Assembly: GCF_000368965.1 (NCBI RefSeq)
Contig: NZ_KB849780.1
Location: 558,145-622,144, forward strand
From: Acinetobacter calcoaceticus DSM 30006 = CIP 81.8
GTDB taxonomy: Bacteria; Pseudomonadota; Gammaproteobacteria; Pseudomonadales; Moraxellaceae
Reading direction: 5' to 3'
Length of the DNA: 64,000 nucleotides
The translations under genes and the position numbers were made by a program. Numbering within the stretch: the first letter of the stretch is position 1; each line of letters starts with the position of its first letter. The notes beneath the pieces were generated by a model. That model saw only the letters and a list, made by a program, of their open reading frames with translations. It was not told the DNA's origin and made no database searches. Below, piece by piece: positions 1-9,270 of the stretch.

Positions 1-1
1 A

Positions 2-658
2 GTAAATAATGGTTCGGTCAATATGATGCATGATTCTTCTGCGCCGCTTACTGGTCTGGTCGAACTCATTAACATGTTGATTAATGCCATTTGGGGCGGC
101 GTAGGCTGTGGTCTGCAACAGTTTATGATTTATCTATTACTTGCAGTATTTATTGCCGGTTTAATGACAGGTCGTACTCCTGAGTTGTTTGGACGCAAGA
201 TTGAAGCCGCAGAAATTAAGTTACTCGCGATTATTGTCTTGATTCAACCTCTGGTTATTCTTGCCTTTACTGCATTAACCCTCAGCATTCCGAGTCTATC
301 AGGCATCAGCAATTCAGGACCGCATGGTATTAGCCAAGTGTTCTATGAATATGTTTCTGCCTTTGCCAACAATGGTTCAGGTTTTGAAGGCCTTGGAGAT
401 AACACCGTATGGTGGAACGTCACTTGTAGTATCGCTCTTCTTTTAGGACGTTTCCCGACATTAATTTTACCATTAATGATTGCTACGCGATTAGCTGCAA
501 AAAGGAAAGCGCCTGAAACAGCAGGAAGCCTCCAAGTTGAAACTCCAACTTTTGCCTTAACGCTGATCACGATTGTGGTGTTGCTTACCTTATTACAATT
601 TATGCCAGTTCTTGTCCTTGGGCCAATTGCCGATCAACTTTTGTTGGTTAAAGGCTAA
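2..658 (+). CDS. kdpA: KdpA, potassium-translocating subunit of the Kdp ATPase (5' end outside window)
   Basis: KdpA is the channel-like subunit that selects K+ and passes it across the inner membrane in the KdpFABC pump. The reading frame is already open at base 2 and runs to the stop at 658, so only the last 218 residues are present. The visible part starts with a conserved KdpA stretch ([18 protein letters not shown]) and shows several hydrophobic helices, the [12 protein letters not shown] region typical of a SKT/KdpA selectivity loop, and a hydrophobic C-terminal helix. It ends 14 bases before the kdpB start, with the kdpB ribosome site beginning at the kdpA stop, as expected for one operon. 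Family assignment is secure. Confidence 0.95.
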   Translation, partial: VNNGSVNMMHDSSAPLTGLVELINMLINAIWGGVGCGLQQFMIYLLLAVFIAGLMTGRTPELFGRKIEAAEIKLLAIIVLIQPLVILAFTALTLSIPSLSGISNSGPHGISQVFYEYVSAFANNGSGFEGLGDNTVWWNVTCSIALLLGRFPTLILPLMIATRLAAKRKAPETAGSLQVETPTFALTLITIVVLLTLLQFMPVLVLGPIADQLLLVKG

Positions 659-672
659 GGAGGCGAGTGAAA

Positions 673-2601
673 ATGAATACACAAACTCATGTAAATAGCC
701 GTAAAAAAACCATGGCAGTACCAAATTTTGAAGTTTGGAAAAATGCATTTGTGAAATTGCTACCACAACATGCAATTAAAAATCCTGTGATGGCAATTGT
801 ATGGCTTGGGACAGTGGTTACTGGAATCAGTACCATTTTGGGTTACACCACACTGTTATTTGGTTTGGCAGTAACAGCTATCCTGTTCATTACCATTTTA
901 TTTGCCAACTATGCCGAAGCTGTTGCAGAGGCTAGAGGTCGTGGTCAGGCATCTTCATTACGTGCAGCAAGAGAAAATTTAACCGCTCGAAGACTCAATT
1001 CTTTGACCGACCGTCAAGCGACTCAAGTTGCAGCAACTGAACTTCATTTAAATGATTTTATTGAAGTTCATGCAGGTGAGCTTGTTCCAGCCGATGGTGA
1101 AATTGTAGAAGGTTTTGCCACTATTAATGAATCAGCTGTTACAGGTGAGTCTGCGCCTGTTTTACGTGAAGCTGGAACTGACCGTTCAGGTGTTATTGGC
1201 GGGACCAAAGTACTTACAGATCGTATTATCGTTCAGGTTACTGCGGAATCTGGCCAAAGTTTCTTGGACCGTATGATTGCTTTGGTTGAAGGTTCAAATC
1301 GTCAAAAAACACCGAATGAGATTGCACTTGGCTTTTTGTTAATGGTGATGACAATCACGTTTTTAATTGTCGTGATTAGCTTGCCGTTTATTGCCAATTA
1401 TTTGCATGTTGAACTTGATCCGGTGGTGCTTGTGGCGCTATTGGTCTGCTTAATTCCAACAACTATTGGGGGCTTATTGCCTGCGATTGGGATTGCGGGT
1501 ATGAACCGTGCACTCAAAGCGAATGTCTTGGCTAAATCAGGTAAAGCCGTAGAAGTTGCTGGTGACATTGATGTGCTTTTACTCGATAAAACAGGAACTA
1601 TTACTTATGGTGACCGCCAAGCGACTTCTTTTTATCCTTTAACTTCGGTAACTGAGTCTGAGTTACGAGTGGCTGCTTGGGTAAGTTCGCTTGCAGACCC
1701 AACACCAGAAGGAAAATCGATTGTTAAATTAGCAAAAGAGCAAGGGCTAAAACAGCAAGAACCTGAGCAGGCTGAATTTATCTCTTTTAGTGCATCAACC
1801 CGAATTTCTGGTGTGAATTTCCCTAATGGTGATCAAATTCGTAAAGGTGCGTTAGATGCTATTTTGAAATTTGTCGATGAAGATTATTCTCAAGATTTAG
1901 AGTTAAAAGCGCGTGTTGAACAAGTTGCAAAAAAAGGTGCAACACCATTAGTCGTAGCAAATCAACATCATGTATTGGGCGTGATTGAACTCTCAGATGT
2001 GATTAAACATGGTATTAAAGAACGTTTTGCTCGTTTAAGAGAAATGGGCATTAAAACCGTAATGGTGACGGGTGATAACCCGTTAACTGCTGCTGCGATT
2101 GCTGCTGAAGCTGGCGTAGATGACTATATTGCCGAAGCAAAACCAGAGGACAAATTGGCTTGTATTCGTAACGAACAACAACAAGGTCGTTTGGTTGCGA
2201 TGGTTGGTGATGGAACCAACGATGCACCTGCATTAGCTCAGGCAGATATTGGCTTAGCCATGAATTCTGGTACGCAAGCTGCGAAAGAAGCCGGCAATAT
2301 GGTCGACTTAGACTCAGACCCGACCAAACTACTGGCTGTGGTTGAAATTGGTAAACAACAGTTGATTACTCGTGGTGCTTTAACAACATTTTCTTTAGCA
2401 AATGATGTGTCGAAATACTTTGCAATTTTGCCTGCATTATTCGCTGCAGCGATTCCGCAAATGCAGGTTTTAAATGTTATGCATCTGGCGAGCCCAAGCA
2501 GTGCGATTTTATCGGCATTAATCTTTAACGCGATTATTATCCCGCTATTAATTCCAATTGCTCTTCGAGGCGTGAAATTTAAACCTTCAACTGCAACTTA
2601 A
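673..2601 (+). CDS. kdpB: KdpB, catalytic P-type ATPase subunit, truncated at the C-terminus by an in-frame stop
   Basis: KdpB hydrolyses ATP to energise K+ uptake through KdpA. The ATG at 673 is preferred because an AAGGAGG site (657-663) sits 9 bases before it; the in-frame GTG at 667 is too close. Visible P-type motifs: TGES in the actuator domain (near residue 160), the phosphorylated aspartate D305 in DKTGT, KGA near 395 and the [12 protein letters not shown] hinge near 515. The frame stops at TAA 2599-2601 after 642 residues, about 35 short of the family's usual length. The codons after the stop continue, in the same frame, into the missing KdpB end (see 2602-2706). Either this is a nonsense mutation or a base error in the sequence. 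The lost part is the last transmembrane helix. Confidence 0.93.
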   Translation: MNTQTHVNSRKKTMAVPNFEVWKNAFVKLLPQHAIKNPVMAIVWLGTVVTGISTILGYTTLLFGLAVTAILFITILFANYAEAVAEARGRGQASSLRAARENLTARRLNSLTDRQATQVAATELHLNDFIEVHAGELVPADGEIVEGFATINESAVTGESAPVLREAGTDRSGVIGGTKVLTDRIIVQVTAESGQSFLDRMIALVEGSNRQKTPNEIALGFLLMVMTITFLIVVISLPFIANYLHVELDPVVLVALLVCLIPTTIGGLLPAIGIAGMNRALKANVLAKSGKAVEVAGDIDVLLLDKTGTITYGDRQATSFYPLTSVTESELRVAAWVSSLADPTPEGKSIVKLAKEQGLKQQEPEQAEFISFSASTRISGVNFPNGDQIRKGALDAILKFVDEDYSQDLELKARVEQVAKKGATPLVVANQHHVLGVIELSDVIKHGIKERFARLREMGIKTVMVTGDNPLTAAAIAAEAGVDDYIAEAKPEDKLACIRNEQQQGRLVAMVGDGTNDAPALAQADIGLAMNSGTQAAKEAGNMVDLDSDPTKLLAVVEIGKQQLITRGALTTFSLANDVSKYFAILPALFAAAIPQMQVLNVMHLASPSSAILSALIFNAIIIPLLIPIALRGVKFKPSTAT

Positions 2602-2706
2602 TTATTACGTCGAAATATGTTGATTTATGGTGTGGGTGGTGTGGTTCTACCATTTATTGCCATTAAAGCGATCGATGTGGTGATTGTTCAATTATTTGGT
2701 TTGTAA
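2602..2706 (+). pseudogene. kdpB: Stranded 3' end of kdpB (last transmembrane helix) after a premature stop
   Basis: Read in the kdpB frame straight after the TAA at 2599-2601, this stretch gives 34 residues and then TAA 2704-2706. It begins LLRRNMLIYGVGG and continues into VLPFIAIKAID, matching by memory the E. coli KdpB end (MLRRNLWIYGLGG ... PFIGIKVID). The restored protein would be 677 residues, the normal size, and the restored stop would lie 13 bases before kdpC, a normal operon spacing. A single change such as CAA to TAA explains it. No start codon with a ribosome site is evident, so separate translation is unlikely. Confidence 0.88.
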
Positions 2707-2719
2707 TCTGGAGTTTGAA

Positions 2720-3325
2720 ATGAAAACTTATGTACAAAATTCAGAAGTAAATTTGGGGCAGACCTTAAGAGCATCGTTAGGATTATTAATTTTTACTCTA
2801 ATGGGGTGCGGTGCTGTTTACAGTGCTATCGCTACTGGTGCCGGACAGATTTTATTCAACAATCAAGCGAATGGTAGTTTGATCGAAATAGATCAGAAAG
2901 TTGTTGGGTCAACTTTAGTGGCTCAGCCATTTGTCGGGAATGAATATTTTCATCCACGTCCTTCGGCAGCAAATTATGACCCCATGGCAATGGCGGGTAC
3001 AAACTTAGCTCGTACTAATCCTGAGTTACAAAAGCAAATCGACGCTCAGATACTTGCGGTGAAAAAACAAGATCATACAGGCAATACACCTATTCCAAGT
3101 GATTTGGTGACTAAATCTGGCAGTGGTATCGATCCACATATTAGTCCCGAAGCTGCTCAGCTACAAGTTGCCCGAGTGGCTCAAGCGCGCCATTTAGATC
3201 TTAAAGTTGTGGAAGAGCTTTTGCAAAAGCATATTGAACCGATGCAATTTGGTGTATTGGGGCAAGCTCGTGTTAATGTATTAGAGCTCAATATCGCTTT
3301 AGATCAATTACAATCTACACATTAA
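2720..3325 (+). CDS. kdpC: KdpC, accessory subunit of the Kdp ATPase
   Basis: KdpC is a single-span, periplasm-exposed subunit that stabilises the KdpFABC complex and is thought to raise its ATP affinity. The 201-residue protein has one N-terminal hydrophobic helix (about residues 15-38), then the typical KdpC periplasmic part: STLVAQPF, a YFHPRPSAANYDP block, TNLARTNPEL, DLVTKSGSGIDPHISPEAA and a VNVLELNIALD end. The start at ATG 2720 is chosen because CTGGAG (2708-2713) precedes it at good distance and the resulting length fits the family; an upstream in-frame ATG at 2684 lies inside the kdpB tail. The gene is intact although kdpB before it is truncated. Confidence 0.95.
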   Translation: MKTYVQNSEVNLGQTLRASLGLLIFTLMGCGAVYSAIATGAGQILFNNQANGSLIEIDQKVVGSTLVAQPFVGNEYFHPRPSAANYDPMAMAGTNLARTNPELQKQIDAQILAVKKQDHTGNTPIPSDLVTKSGSGIDPHISPEAAQLQVARVAQARHLDLKVVEELLQKHIEPMQFGVLGQARVNVLELNIALDQLQSTH

Positions 3326-3363
3326 CTTAAAAATAAAGTTGTTAGTTTACCGGATGATATCAA

Positions 3364-6018
3364 GTGCAAAGCAATCGCGAAAATCAGGCTGAGGCCTTAT
3401 TAAATCATGTCAACAGATATCAAGCCGGTCGACTAACGGTCTTTCTCGGTGCGGCGCCTGGTGTTGGAAAAACCTATGCCATGCTTGCTCGCGCCAAAGA
3501 GTTGTTTCAACAAGGTACAGACGTTGTTGTTGGCATTGTTGAAACCCATGGGAGAATAGAAACTCTAAAAATTTTGGAAGGCTTACCTCAGATTGCTAGA
3601 AAGGAAATGCAATATCAGGGGCATAGTTTAGAAGAAATGGACTTGGATGCTATTTTACTTAGGCATCCCGAAATCATTTTGGTTGATGAGTTGGCTCATC
3701 GAAATGTACCAAATAGTCGTCATGAACGACGTTGGCAAGATGTCAATGAATTGCTAGATGCAGGTATTGACGTATTCACCACCATGAATATTCAGCATTT
3801 AGAAAGCCTAAATGATGTGGTGTACCAGATTACTGGCATTAGGGTAAGTGAAACTGTACCAGATAGAGTGTTTGATCGTATTCGAGACATTCGTTTAATT
3901 GATTTGCCAGTCAGTGAGCTCATTGAAAGACTCCATCAAGGAAAAGTGTATGTGCCCGATCAAGCAAATCTGGCATTACAAGGCTTTTTTAGCATTTCAA
4001 ATTTAACTGCACTACGTGAACTAGCAATGCAATGCGTTGCGGAACATGTCGATTCAGATTTAAAAGAAAGTTATGCCTCTAAAGGTTTGAAATCTATATC
4101 GTTGCAAAATGAATTAATGATTGCGATAGATGGGCAAGGTTCTTCTGAATATTTAGTACGGGCAGGTTGTCGTTTAGCAGAACGTTATGGAGCTGCGTGG
4201 ACAGTAGTGAATGTTGCTAAAAGTTTGGACTTTGGGCAGAGTTCAGAAAGTTTATATAAAAAAGAATATATCGAGATCGACCGTGCATTTGAACTGGCTC
4301 GACAACTTGGTGGTCGAACAGAAGTAATATATGGTCATCAGGTTGCATCTGTTTTAATGGATGCTGCTGTGGATAGGGGAATTTCAAATCTGGTTATTGG
4401 CAAAAGTATTTCGCCATGGTGGTTAAAGTTATTTAAGAAAAATTTAGCTCAACAATTATTGAATCAAGAAAACTCAATTGCTTTAACCATTTTGCACCCA
4501 GAACAGGGCACCAAAAAGATCAATCAGATTGAAAAGCCATCATTTTTATCACTAAAAGAAAGTATTTTTGTTTTAGCGGTTACATGTGCCAGTATTTTTA
4601 TAGCGCACTTTGCTGAAGTTTTATTAGGGATTGAAGACTTTTCTGTCATTTTCATTATTTCAGTTTTAATTGTTGCCACTAAAACCAGAATGCTCGCTGC
4701 GGTCGTTGCAGCTCTCATCTGTTTCTTGGCTTATAATTTTTTCTTTATTGCACCGCGTTTTACTTTTCAGATTTCAGCACATCAAGGTGTGGTTACCGTT
4801 GTTGCTTTTTTTGCAGCAGCTTTAATCGCTGGACGCTTGGCTTCTCAATTACGTCAGCAGGTTTTGTCTTTAAAAGCTGCCAATGCCTACACTACGGTGA
4901 TGCAAGATTTGGCGCGTAAACTTTCTCGTGCAGTGAACCTTGAAGAAGTCATGCAAACAGGACGTATGACCTTAGAAACACAACTTCAAACTAAAGTATG
5001 GATTTCTATTCAAGATAGAGTGATTTCATCTGACATAGAGCTAAGCGACAAAGAAAAAGTGGCAGCAGATTGGTGTTTAAAGCATCAACAACCATGTGGG
5101 CGTTTTACCGATACGCTTAGTCAGTCAAACTGGTGGTTTTTACCACTTTTAGAACAAAAAAATAGCCTAGGTATTGTGGGAATTTACTTTAAAGATGAAG
5201 TTGTTTCTTTAAATTTTGAGCAAAAAAAACTGACTGAAAGCGTAATTGAATATATTGCGCAGGCAGCACTCCGGACCCAACTGGTTAATGAACTTGAACA
5301 AGCAAAAGTAACGAGTGAAACAGAGCGGTTACGTTCTGCTTTATTATCTTCAGTATCGCATGATTTACGCTCACCACTTGCTTCTATTATTGGAGCAGCT
5401 GATACGCTGGCCCATTTTAAAGCTGAGATGTCAGAGCAAGACCAGCAAGATTTACTCGAAACCATTCATTTAGAAGGTGAGCGCTTAGATCGTTATATTC
5501 AGAATTTGCTTGATATGACACGTTTGGGACATGAAGGCTTATCTTTAAAAAGAGACTGGATTGGTGTAGATGAATTAATTGGTTCTGCAACCCGCCGTTT
5601 GAAGCGTTATAAACCAGATACTCAAGTGTTGGTCGAATTACCTGAACAAACCATTAGTTTATATGTTCACCCAGCACTAGTAGAGCAAGCTATTTTTAAT
5701 GTTTTAGAAAATGCTGCAAACTTTTCACCTCCAGATGAACCAGTCATGATTCGGGCTTCTCTTTTGTTTGAAGATGAAGTGAAAATAGAAATTGAAGATA
5801 GGGGAACAGGCATTCCTGAAGAAGAAAGAAACCGCATTTTTGATATGTTTTATACTATGGAACGTGGAGACCGCGGAAAATTCGGTACAGGTTTAGGACT
5901 GACAATTGTGAAAGCGATTATTGGTGCTCATATGGGTACAATAGAAGCATTTTCAGGTCGCCAAAATAAAGGTACTTTAATTCAAATCAAACTACCCATT
6001 CATCCAGTAAAAGAATAA
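3364..6018 (+). CDS. kdpD: KdpD, turgor/K+ sensor histidine kinase
   Basis: KdpD senses low K+ or osmotic stress and phosphorylates KdpE. Translation starts at GTG 3364, 38 bases after kdpC. The 884 residues show the full family layout: N-terminal KdpD domain with a Walker A motif GAAPGVGKT (29-37) and a LVDELAHRN Walker B; a universal-stress-like domain around 245-370; four close membrane helices around 395-500; a GAF-like stretch about 515-635; the phosphorylated histidine H666 in SSVSHDLRSPL; and the ATP-binding N box (NVLENAANFSPP), DRGTGIP and GTGLGLTIVKAI. All key residues are present, so the sensor looks functional despite the damage to kdpB. Confidence 0.96.
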   Translation: MQSNRENQAEALLNHVNRYQAGRLTVFLGAAPGVGKTYAMLARAKELFQQGTDVVVGIVETHGRIETLKILEGLPQIARKEMQYQGHSLEEMDLDAILLRHPEIILVDELAHRNVPNSRHERRWQDVNELLDAGIDVFTTMNIQHLESLNDVVYQITGIRVSETVPDRVFDRIRDIRLIDLPVSELIERLHQGKVYVPDQANLALQGFFSISNLTALRELAMQCVAEHVDSDLKESYASKGLKSISLQNELMIAIDGQGSSEYLVRAGCRLAERYGAAWTVVNVAKSLDFGQSSESLYKKEYIEIDRAFELARQLGGRTEVIYGHQVASVLMDAAVDRGISNLVIGKSISPWWLKLFKKNLAQQLLNQENSIALTILHPEQGTKKINQIEKPSFLSLKESIFVLAVTCASIFIAHFAEVLLGIEDFSVIFIISVLIVATKTRMLAAVVAALICFLAYNFFFIAPRFTFQISAHQGVVTVVAFFAAALIAGRLASQLRQQVLSLKAANAYTTVMQDLARKLSRAVNLEEVMQTGRMTLETQLQTKVWISIQDRVISSDIELSDKEKVAADWCLKHQQPCGRFTDTLSQSNWWFLPLLEQKNSLGIVGIYFKDEVVSLNFEQKKLTESVIEYIAQAALRTQLVNELEQAKVTSETERLRSALLSSVSHDLRSPLASIIGAADTLAHFKAEMSEQDQQDLLETIHLEGERLDRYIQNLLDMTRLGHEGLSLKRDWIGVDELIGSATRRLKRYKPDTQVLVELPEQTISLYVHPALVEQAIFNVLENAANFSPPDEPVMIRASLLFEDEVKIEIEDRGTGIPEEERNRIFDMFYTMERGDRGKFGTGLGLTIVKAIIGAHMGTIEAFSGRQNKGTLIQIKLPIHPVKE

Positions 6019-6029
6019 GTTGTAAAGTC

Positions 6030-6746
6030 ATGATAAGTTCAGAAACATCGCCTGTAGAAACACGTATTGTGATTATTGATGATGAGCCGCAAATTCGTAA
6101 ATTTTTAGACATTGCCTTAAGAACACAAAAATACAAAACCACACTTTGTGAGACTGGTTACAAAGGCCTAGAGGCTTTGGCAACACAAGGTGCTGATTTA
6201 GTTATTTTAGATTTGGGTTTACCAGATTTAGACGGTAAAGAAGTACTTCAAGAGTTACGTAGTTGGTCGAATGTTCCTGTGATTGTTTTATCTGTACGTG
6301 CAGATGAATATGAAAAAGTTGCCTTGCTAGATGCAGGTGCAAATGACTACATGACCAAGCCTTTTAGCGTACAAGAGTTATTAGCGCGCATACGGGTCAT
6401 TTTAAGAAACCAACCCATTCAGCAAGAAGCTCATGTTTATGATGACGGCTACCTTAAAGTTGATGTCATGCAGCGTTTAGTGTGGATCGAGCAACAGCCA
6501 ATTACTTTAACTCGAAAAGAGTTTCAACTGTTGACGCTGTTAATGCGCTATCAAGGGCAGCTTTTAACACAACCTCAACTGTTAAAAGAACTATGGGGGC
6601 CAACCCATCAGGAAGATACTCATTATTTACGTATTTTAGTGGGCAAGTTGCGCGGTAAACTTGGAGATAATGCAATTCAGCCACGCTATATTGCAACTGA
6701 ACCTGGTGTTGGATTGCGTTTTTTAGCTAAACAAAATAATCATTAG
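6030..6746 (+). CDS. kdpE: KdpE, OmpR-family response regulator of the kdp operon
   Basis: KdpE is the DNA-binding partner of KdpD and activates kdp transcription when phosphorylated. The 238-residue protein has a receiver domain with acidic pair D17-D18, phospho-acceptor D61 (in VILDLGLPDLDG) and K110 (in MTKPFS), followed by an OmpR-type winged helix with the LTRKEFQLLTLL and LRILVGKLRGKLGD segments and the usual GVGLRF end. It starts 11 bases after the kdpD stop and is the last gene of the operon. No strong rightward U-tract terminator follows; the hairpin at 6771-6799 is better suited to the opposite gene. Confidence 0.96.
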   Translation: MISSETSPVETRIVIIDDEPQIRKFLDIALRTQKYKTTLCETGYKGLEALATQGADLVILDLGLPDLDGKEVLQELRSWSNVPVIVLSVRADEYEKVALLDAGANDYMTKPFSVQELLARIRVILRNQPIQQEAHVYDDGYLKVDVMQRLVWIEQQPITLTRKEFQLLTLLMRYQGQLLTQPQLLKELWGPTHQEDTHYLRILVGKLRGKLGDNAIQPRYIATEPGVGLRFLAKQNNH

Positions 6747-6764
6747 GTTTATATTAATTAAAGA

Positions 6765-6799
6765 TAAAAAAAACCTTAGGGAATTTCTCCCTAAGGGTT
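6765..6799 (-). terminator. Rho-independent terminator for the glutamine synthetase-like gene, possibly shared with kdpE
   Basis: Stem arms AACCTTAGGG and CCCTAAGGGTT (6772-6781 and 6789-6799, one bulged base) flank a short loop. On the minus strand the stem is followed by a run of eight T (complement of the A run at 6766-6773), the classical form. The plus side lacks a T run right after the stem, so it ends kdpE less convincingly. Confidence 0.7.
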
Positions 6800-6846
6800 C
6801 GCTAAATACAGTGTTTCTTTATTTTTATGTCATAGCATTTTTTTAG

Positions 6847-8271
6847 TTATATATCCCAATGTTGTTCTGCTTCGGTCATTTGACTATAAATATTTTGATA
6901 TTCAGCCTGTTTAACTGTGTACCAATGCTCTACAAAGTCAGTTCCCAAATATCCTTTTAAAATAAGACTCCCTTTAAATATTTTTAATGCTTCTGGCTGA
7001 TTGTTGGCTAATAGAATGTGCTCATCAGGAAATTTTAAAAGATGTGCAGGTTTTGGTAGTGGTAACTTATGAGACAAGCCGTAAGACACACCGGCTAAAA
7101 TCGTAGCTGTAACCAAATAGGGGTTACAGTCGGCTCCAGCAACCCGATATTCTAAGCGTTGATTTTTTAAATCTGAGCATGGAATTCGAATTGCGACATT
7201 ACGATTATTGGTACCCCAATTTGCTTCTAATGGCACATGGTGCCCAATTTTAAAACGTCTATAAGAATTAATATTGGGTGCTAAAATAGCCATGGATGCA
7301 GGCATTAATTCAATTAGGCCACTAATCGCACTGAGTAATTTGGCCGAAGGTTCATCTTTTGCTACTTCTGAACTAAATACATTTTCATGGTACTGATTGA
7401 GCAAGCTCATATGAAAATGCATGCCACTGCCAGCCTTTGCCAAGTTCGGTTTCGCCATGAAACAGGCAATTAAGTCATGTTTTCTTGCGACTTGTTTTAC
7501 AATTCTTTTTAAAGCATTAATTTGATCACACAGCTTTAAAATATCATGAGTGTGTTGAAGGTTTAGTTCGTATTGTCCAGGTGATGACTCTGCAACAATA
7601 GCGGTAATTTCAATAGATTGTAGTAGGGCGGCTTTTTCAACTTCTTCTAAAACTTGCTGGTAGTTATTTGGTGCATCTATGTCAAAACATTGGTTTTCCA
7701 AACATGTTTCAGTGTGATGGTTAGGGGAGAAAAGATAAAATTCCAGTTCAGCAGCCATAACAGGGAAATAATTGTGAGTATGTAACTCATTTAATAATTT
7801 TTTTAATATATTGCGTGGTTCATATCGACAGTCTGAGCCATGTTCTTCTTGCATGGATAGGTAAAGCTGAGCATTCATTTCAGGGGATAAGGCACTTGGT
7901 TTCAAGCTGCCTAAAATGGGCAGGCAAAGTCTGTCTGGTTCACCAATATATTTTCCTAAACCTGTCTCTTCAATCACTTTTCCATCAAGACTCATTGCAT
8001 AAACAGAAAGTGGAAAATAGCATCCATTAGAGAGATTCTTTAAACTTTTAACATCAATCCGTTTGCCACGAATATGTCCGTTTAAGTCGTGCAGACAAAT
8101 ATCAATGTGCAGGGTACTTGGATATAAATTTAAGTATTCATCGACTTCTTTCAAAAATAAATCGGGTTGGAAAGTATCGGCTTGTGTTGGTGGAGTAAAA
8201 TCGTCTGATATTTTAAAAGCCTTAAGGTGAGAGTCTTGTAAGTTTAAGTTTGGATAAATATGCGTACTCAT
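6847..8271 (-). CDS. Glutamine synthetase family protein, probable gamma-glutamylpolyamine synthetase (PuuA-like)
   Basis: Enzymes of this family join glutamate to an amine using ATP. The protein has 474 residues, the size of PuuA (gamma-glutamylputrescine synthetase). Glutamine synthetase features are clear: a beta-grasp N-terminus with NGHIRGKRID, then MAAELEFYLF carrying metal-binding glutamates, SSPGQYELNLQHT, KPNLAKAGSGMHFHMSL, the ATP-site NINSYRRF and WGTNNRNVAIRIP, and EYRVAGADCNPYL. PuuA-like proteins lack the adenylylation tyrosine region of true GlnA. It stands alone: no other putrescine genes are next to it, so the amine substrate is not settled (putrescine, spermidine or ethanolamine are all known for relatives). 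Confidence 0.8.
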   Translation of the reverse strand: MSTHIYPNLNLQDSHLKAFKISDDFTPPTQADTFQPDLFLKEVDEYLNLYPSTLHIDICLHDLNGHIRGKRIDVKSLKNLSNGCYFPLSVYAMSLDGKVIEETGLGKYIGEPDRLCLPILGSLKPSALSPEMNAQLYLSMQEEHGSDCRYEPRNILKKLLNELHTHNYFPVMAAELEFYLFSPNHHTETCLENQCFDIDAPNNYQQVLEEVEKAALLQSIEITAIVAESSPGQYELNLQHTHDILKLCDQINALKRIVKQVARKHDLIACFMAKPNLAKAGSGMHFHMSLLNQYHENVFSSEVAKDEPSAKLLSAISGLIELMPASMAILAPNINSYRRFKIGHHVPLEANWGTNNRNVAIRIPCSDLKNQRLEYRVAGADCNPYLVTATILAGVSYGLSHKLPLPKPAHLLKFPDEHILLANNQPEALKIFKGSLILKGYLGTDFVEHWYTVKQAEYQNIYSQMTEAEQHWDI

Positions 8272-8675
8272 TATAAAAACCTTGGTGGTTATTTAGCTAA
8301 AATCCTACCGCAAGCTGTGAGGTTAATAGCATAAAAAAAGAGTAAAATGATTAAAGAATGATTTTTAGAATATTTAGATTTTTTGTATGAATAATCAATT
8401 GCTTGAGTCTAATTTTTATAATTAAAAATTTAAGTAAAATTAGCGTATAAGGGCAGTCTAAGAGTTAGCAAATTTCTTAGAATTTTATTTTTAAATTAAA
8501 CAATATTAGTAATTATGACCTTTCAATTTGGCGAGATGGTCAAACTGATTTAAACTTAAAGGCTTATTCAGTGAGTCACTTATTTTTGAAGTTTTGAATA
8601 GAGCAAGACCTTTTAGGGTATTTACTGGAATTTTATTTTTGCGTTTTTTAAATTTATTTTTTGAGTTCTCTTAAT
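8272..8675. other. AT-rich intergenic region with divergent promoters expected
   Basis: These 404 bases separate the divergent glutamine synthetase-like and DUF2799 lipoprotein genes and must hold both promoters. The sequence is very AT-rich with several T runs. I see no convincing open frame, tRNA, repeat or strong hairpin in it. No clear ribosome site precedes the lipoprotein ATG. Confidence 0.5.
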
Positions 8676-9224
8676 ATGAAAAATATCGGTTTAGCCATTC
8701 TAGCAATCAGCCTTTCAGGTTGTGCTGCAATGAGCGTAGAAGAATGTAAGACTGCGAATTGGTCATTAGTGGGTGAGAAAGATGGTTCAAAAGGTTCGTC
8801 GCCACGTTTAGATCAATATTACAAAGCATGTGGAAAAGCCAATATTGTTCCAGATCAAAAGTCATATGAACGTGGGTATAAAGAAGGTCTGGGGTATTAT
8901 TGCCAGCCAACAAATATTTTTTATAATGCTTTAGAGGGTAGTGGCAATATCAATGTGTGCCCAGTTGAGCAGCGTAATCGTTTAAGACCTTATTATCAGG
9001 CAGCTTCCGATTACTATAATGCAAAAAATGAATATGACCGTTATGACGAAAAGTTTAAACAATATTCTGATAATGCTTACAACGAAAAATTAAAGCAAGA
9101 AGAGCGTGAACGTTATCGTAAGCTTTTAAAAGAATTACAAATTGATCGTGACCGTATTAATAAAAACTATTGGAACTCAATTCGCGATATCGAACGTTTC
9201 AAATATGATCATGGCTTAAAATAA
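8676..9224 (+). CDS. DUF2799 family lipoprotein
   Basis: A 182-residue predicted lipoprotein: the N-terminus is a short signal with lipobox LSGC, acylated cysteine C16, followed by alanine and methionine. The mature part matches the DUF2799 pattern I know: MSVEECKTANWSLVGEKDG near the start, then YYKACGKANIVPD, Y-x-R-G-x-x-x-G and YYCQP, with paired cysteines. The second half (from about residue 110) is charged and helical, a probable coiled coil. The ATG at 8676 is preferred over the in-frame TTG at 8661 because it gives a clean signal peptide. Function of DUF2799 proteins is unknown; a cell-envelope role is inferred from lipidation. Confidence 0.8.
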   Translation: MKNIGLAILAISLSGCAAMSVEECKTANWSLVGEKDGSKGSSPRLDQYYKACGKANIVPDQKSYERGYKEGLGYYCQPTNIFYNALEGSGNINVCPVEQRNRLRPYYQAASDYYNAKNEYDRYDEKFKQYSDNAYNEKLKQEERERYRKLLKELQIDRDRINKNYWNSIRDIERFKYDHGLK

Positions 9225-9231
9225 TATTTGA

Positions 9232-9270
9232 AAAGGATTGATCTGATTGAGATCAATCCTTTGTTTTTTT
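9232..9270 (+). terminator. Rho-independent terminator after the DUF2799 lipoprotein
   Basis: Perfect 13-bp stem (AAAGGATTGATCT at 9232-9244 with AGATCAATCCTTT at 9250-9262), five-base loop, then seven T at 9264-9270. It lies between two converging genes, and the T run touches the end of coq7. Confidence 0.88.

Noticed and set aside
2684..2719. ATG 2684 as kdpC start
   Set aside because: It lies in the former kdpB coding end, lacks a ribosome site and adds residues not seen in KdpC.
6771..6799. Reading the hairpin as the kdpE terminator only
   Set aside because: The T run needed for termination is on the minus strand, so it primarily serves the glutamine synthetase-like gene.
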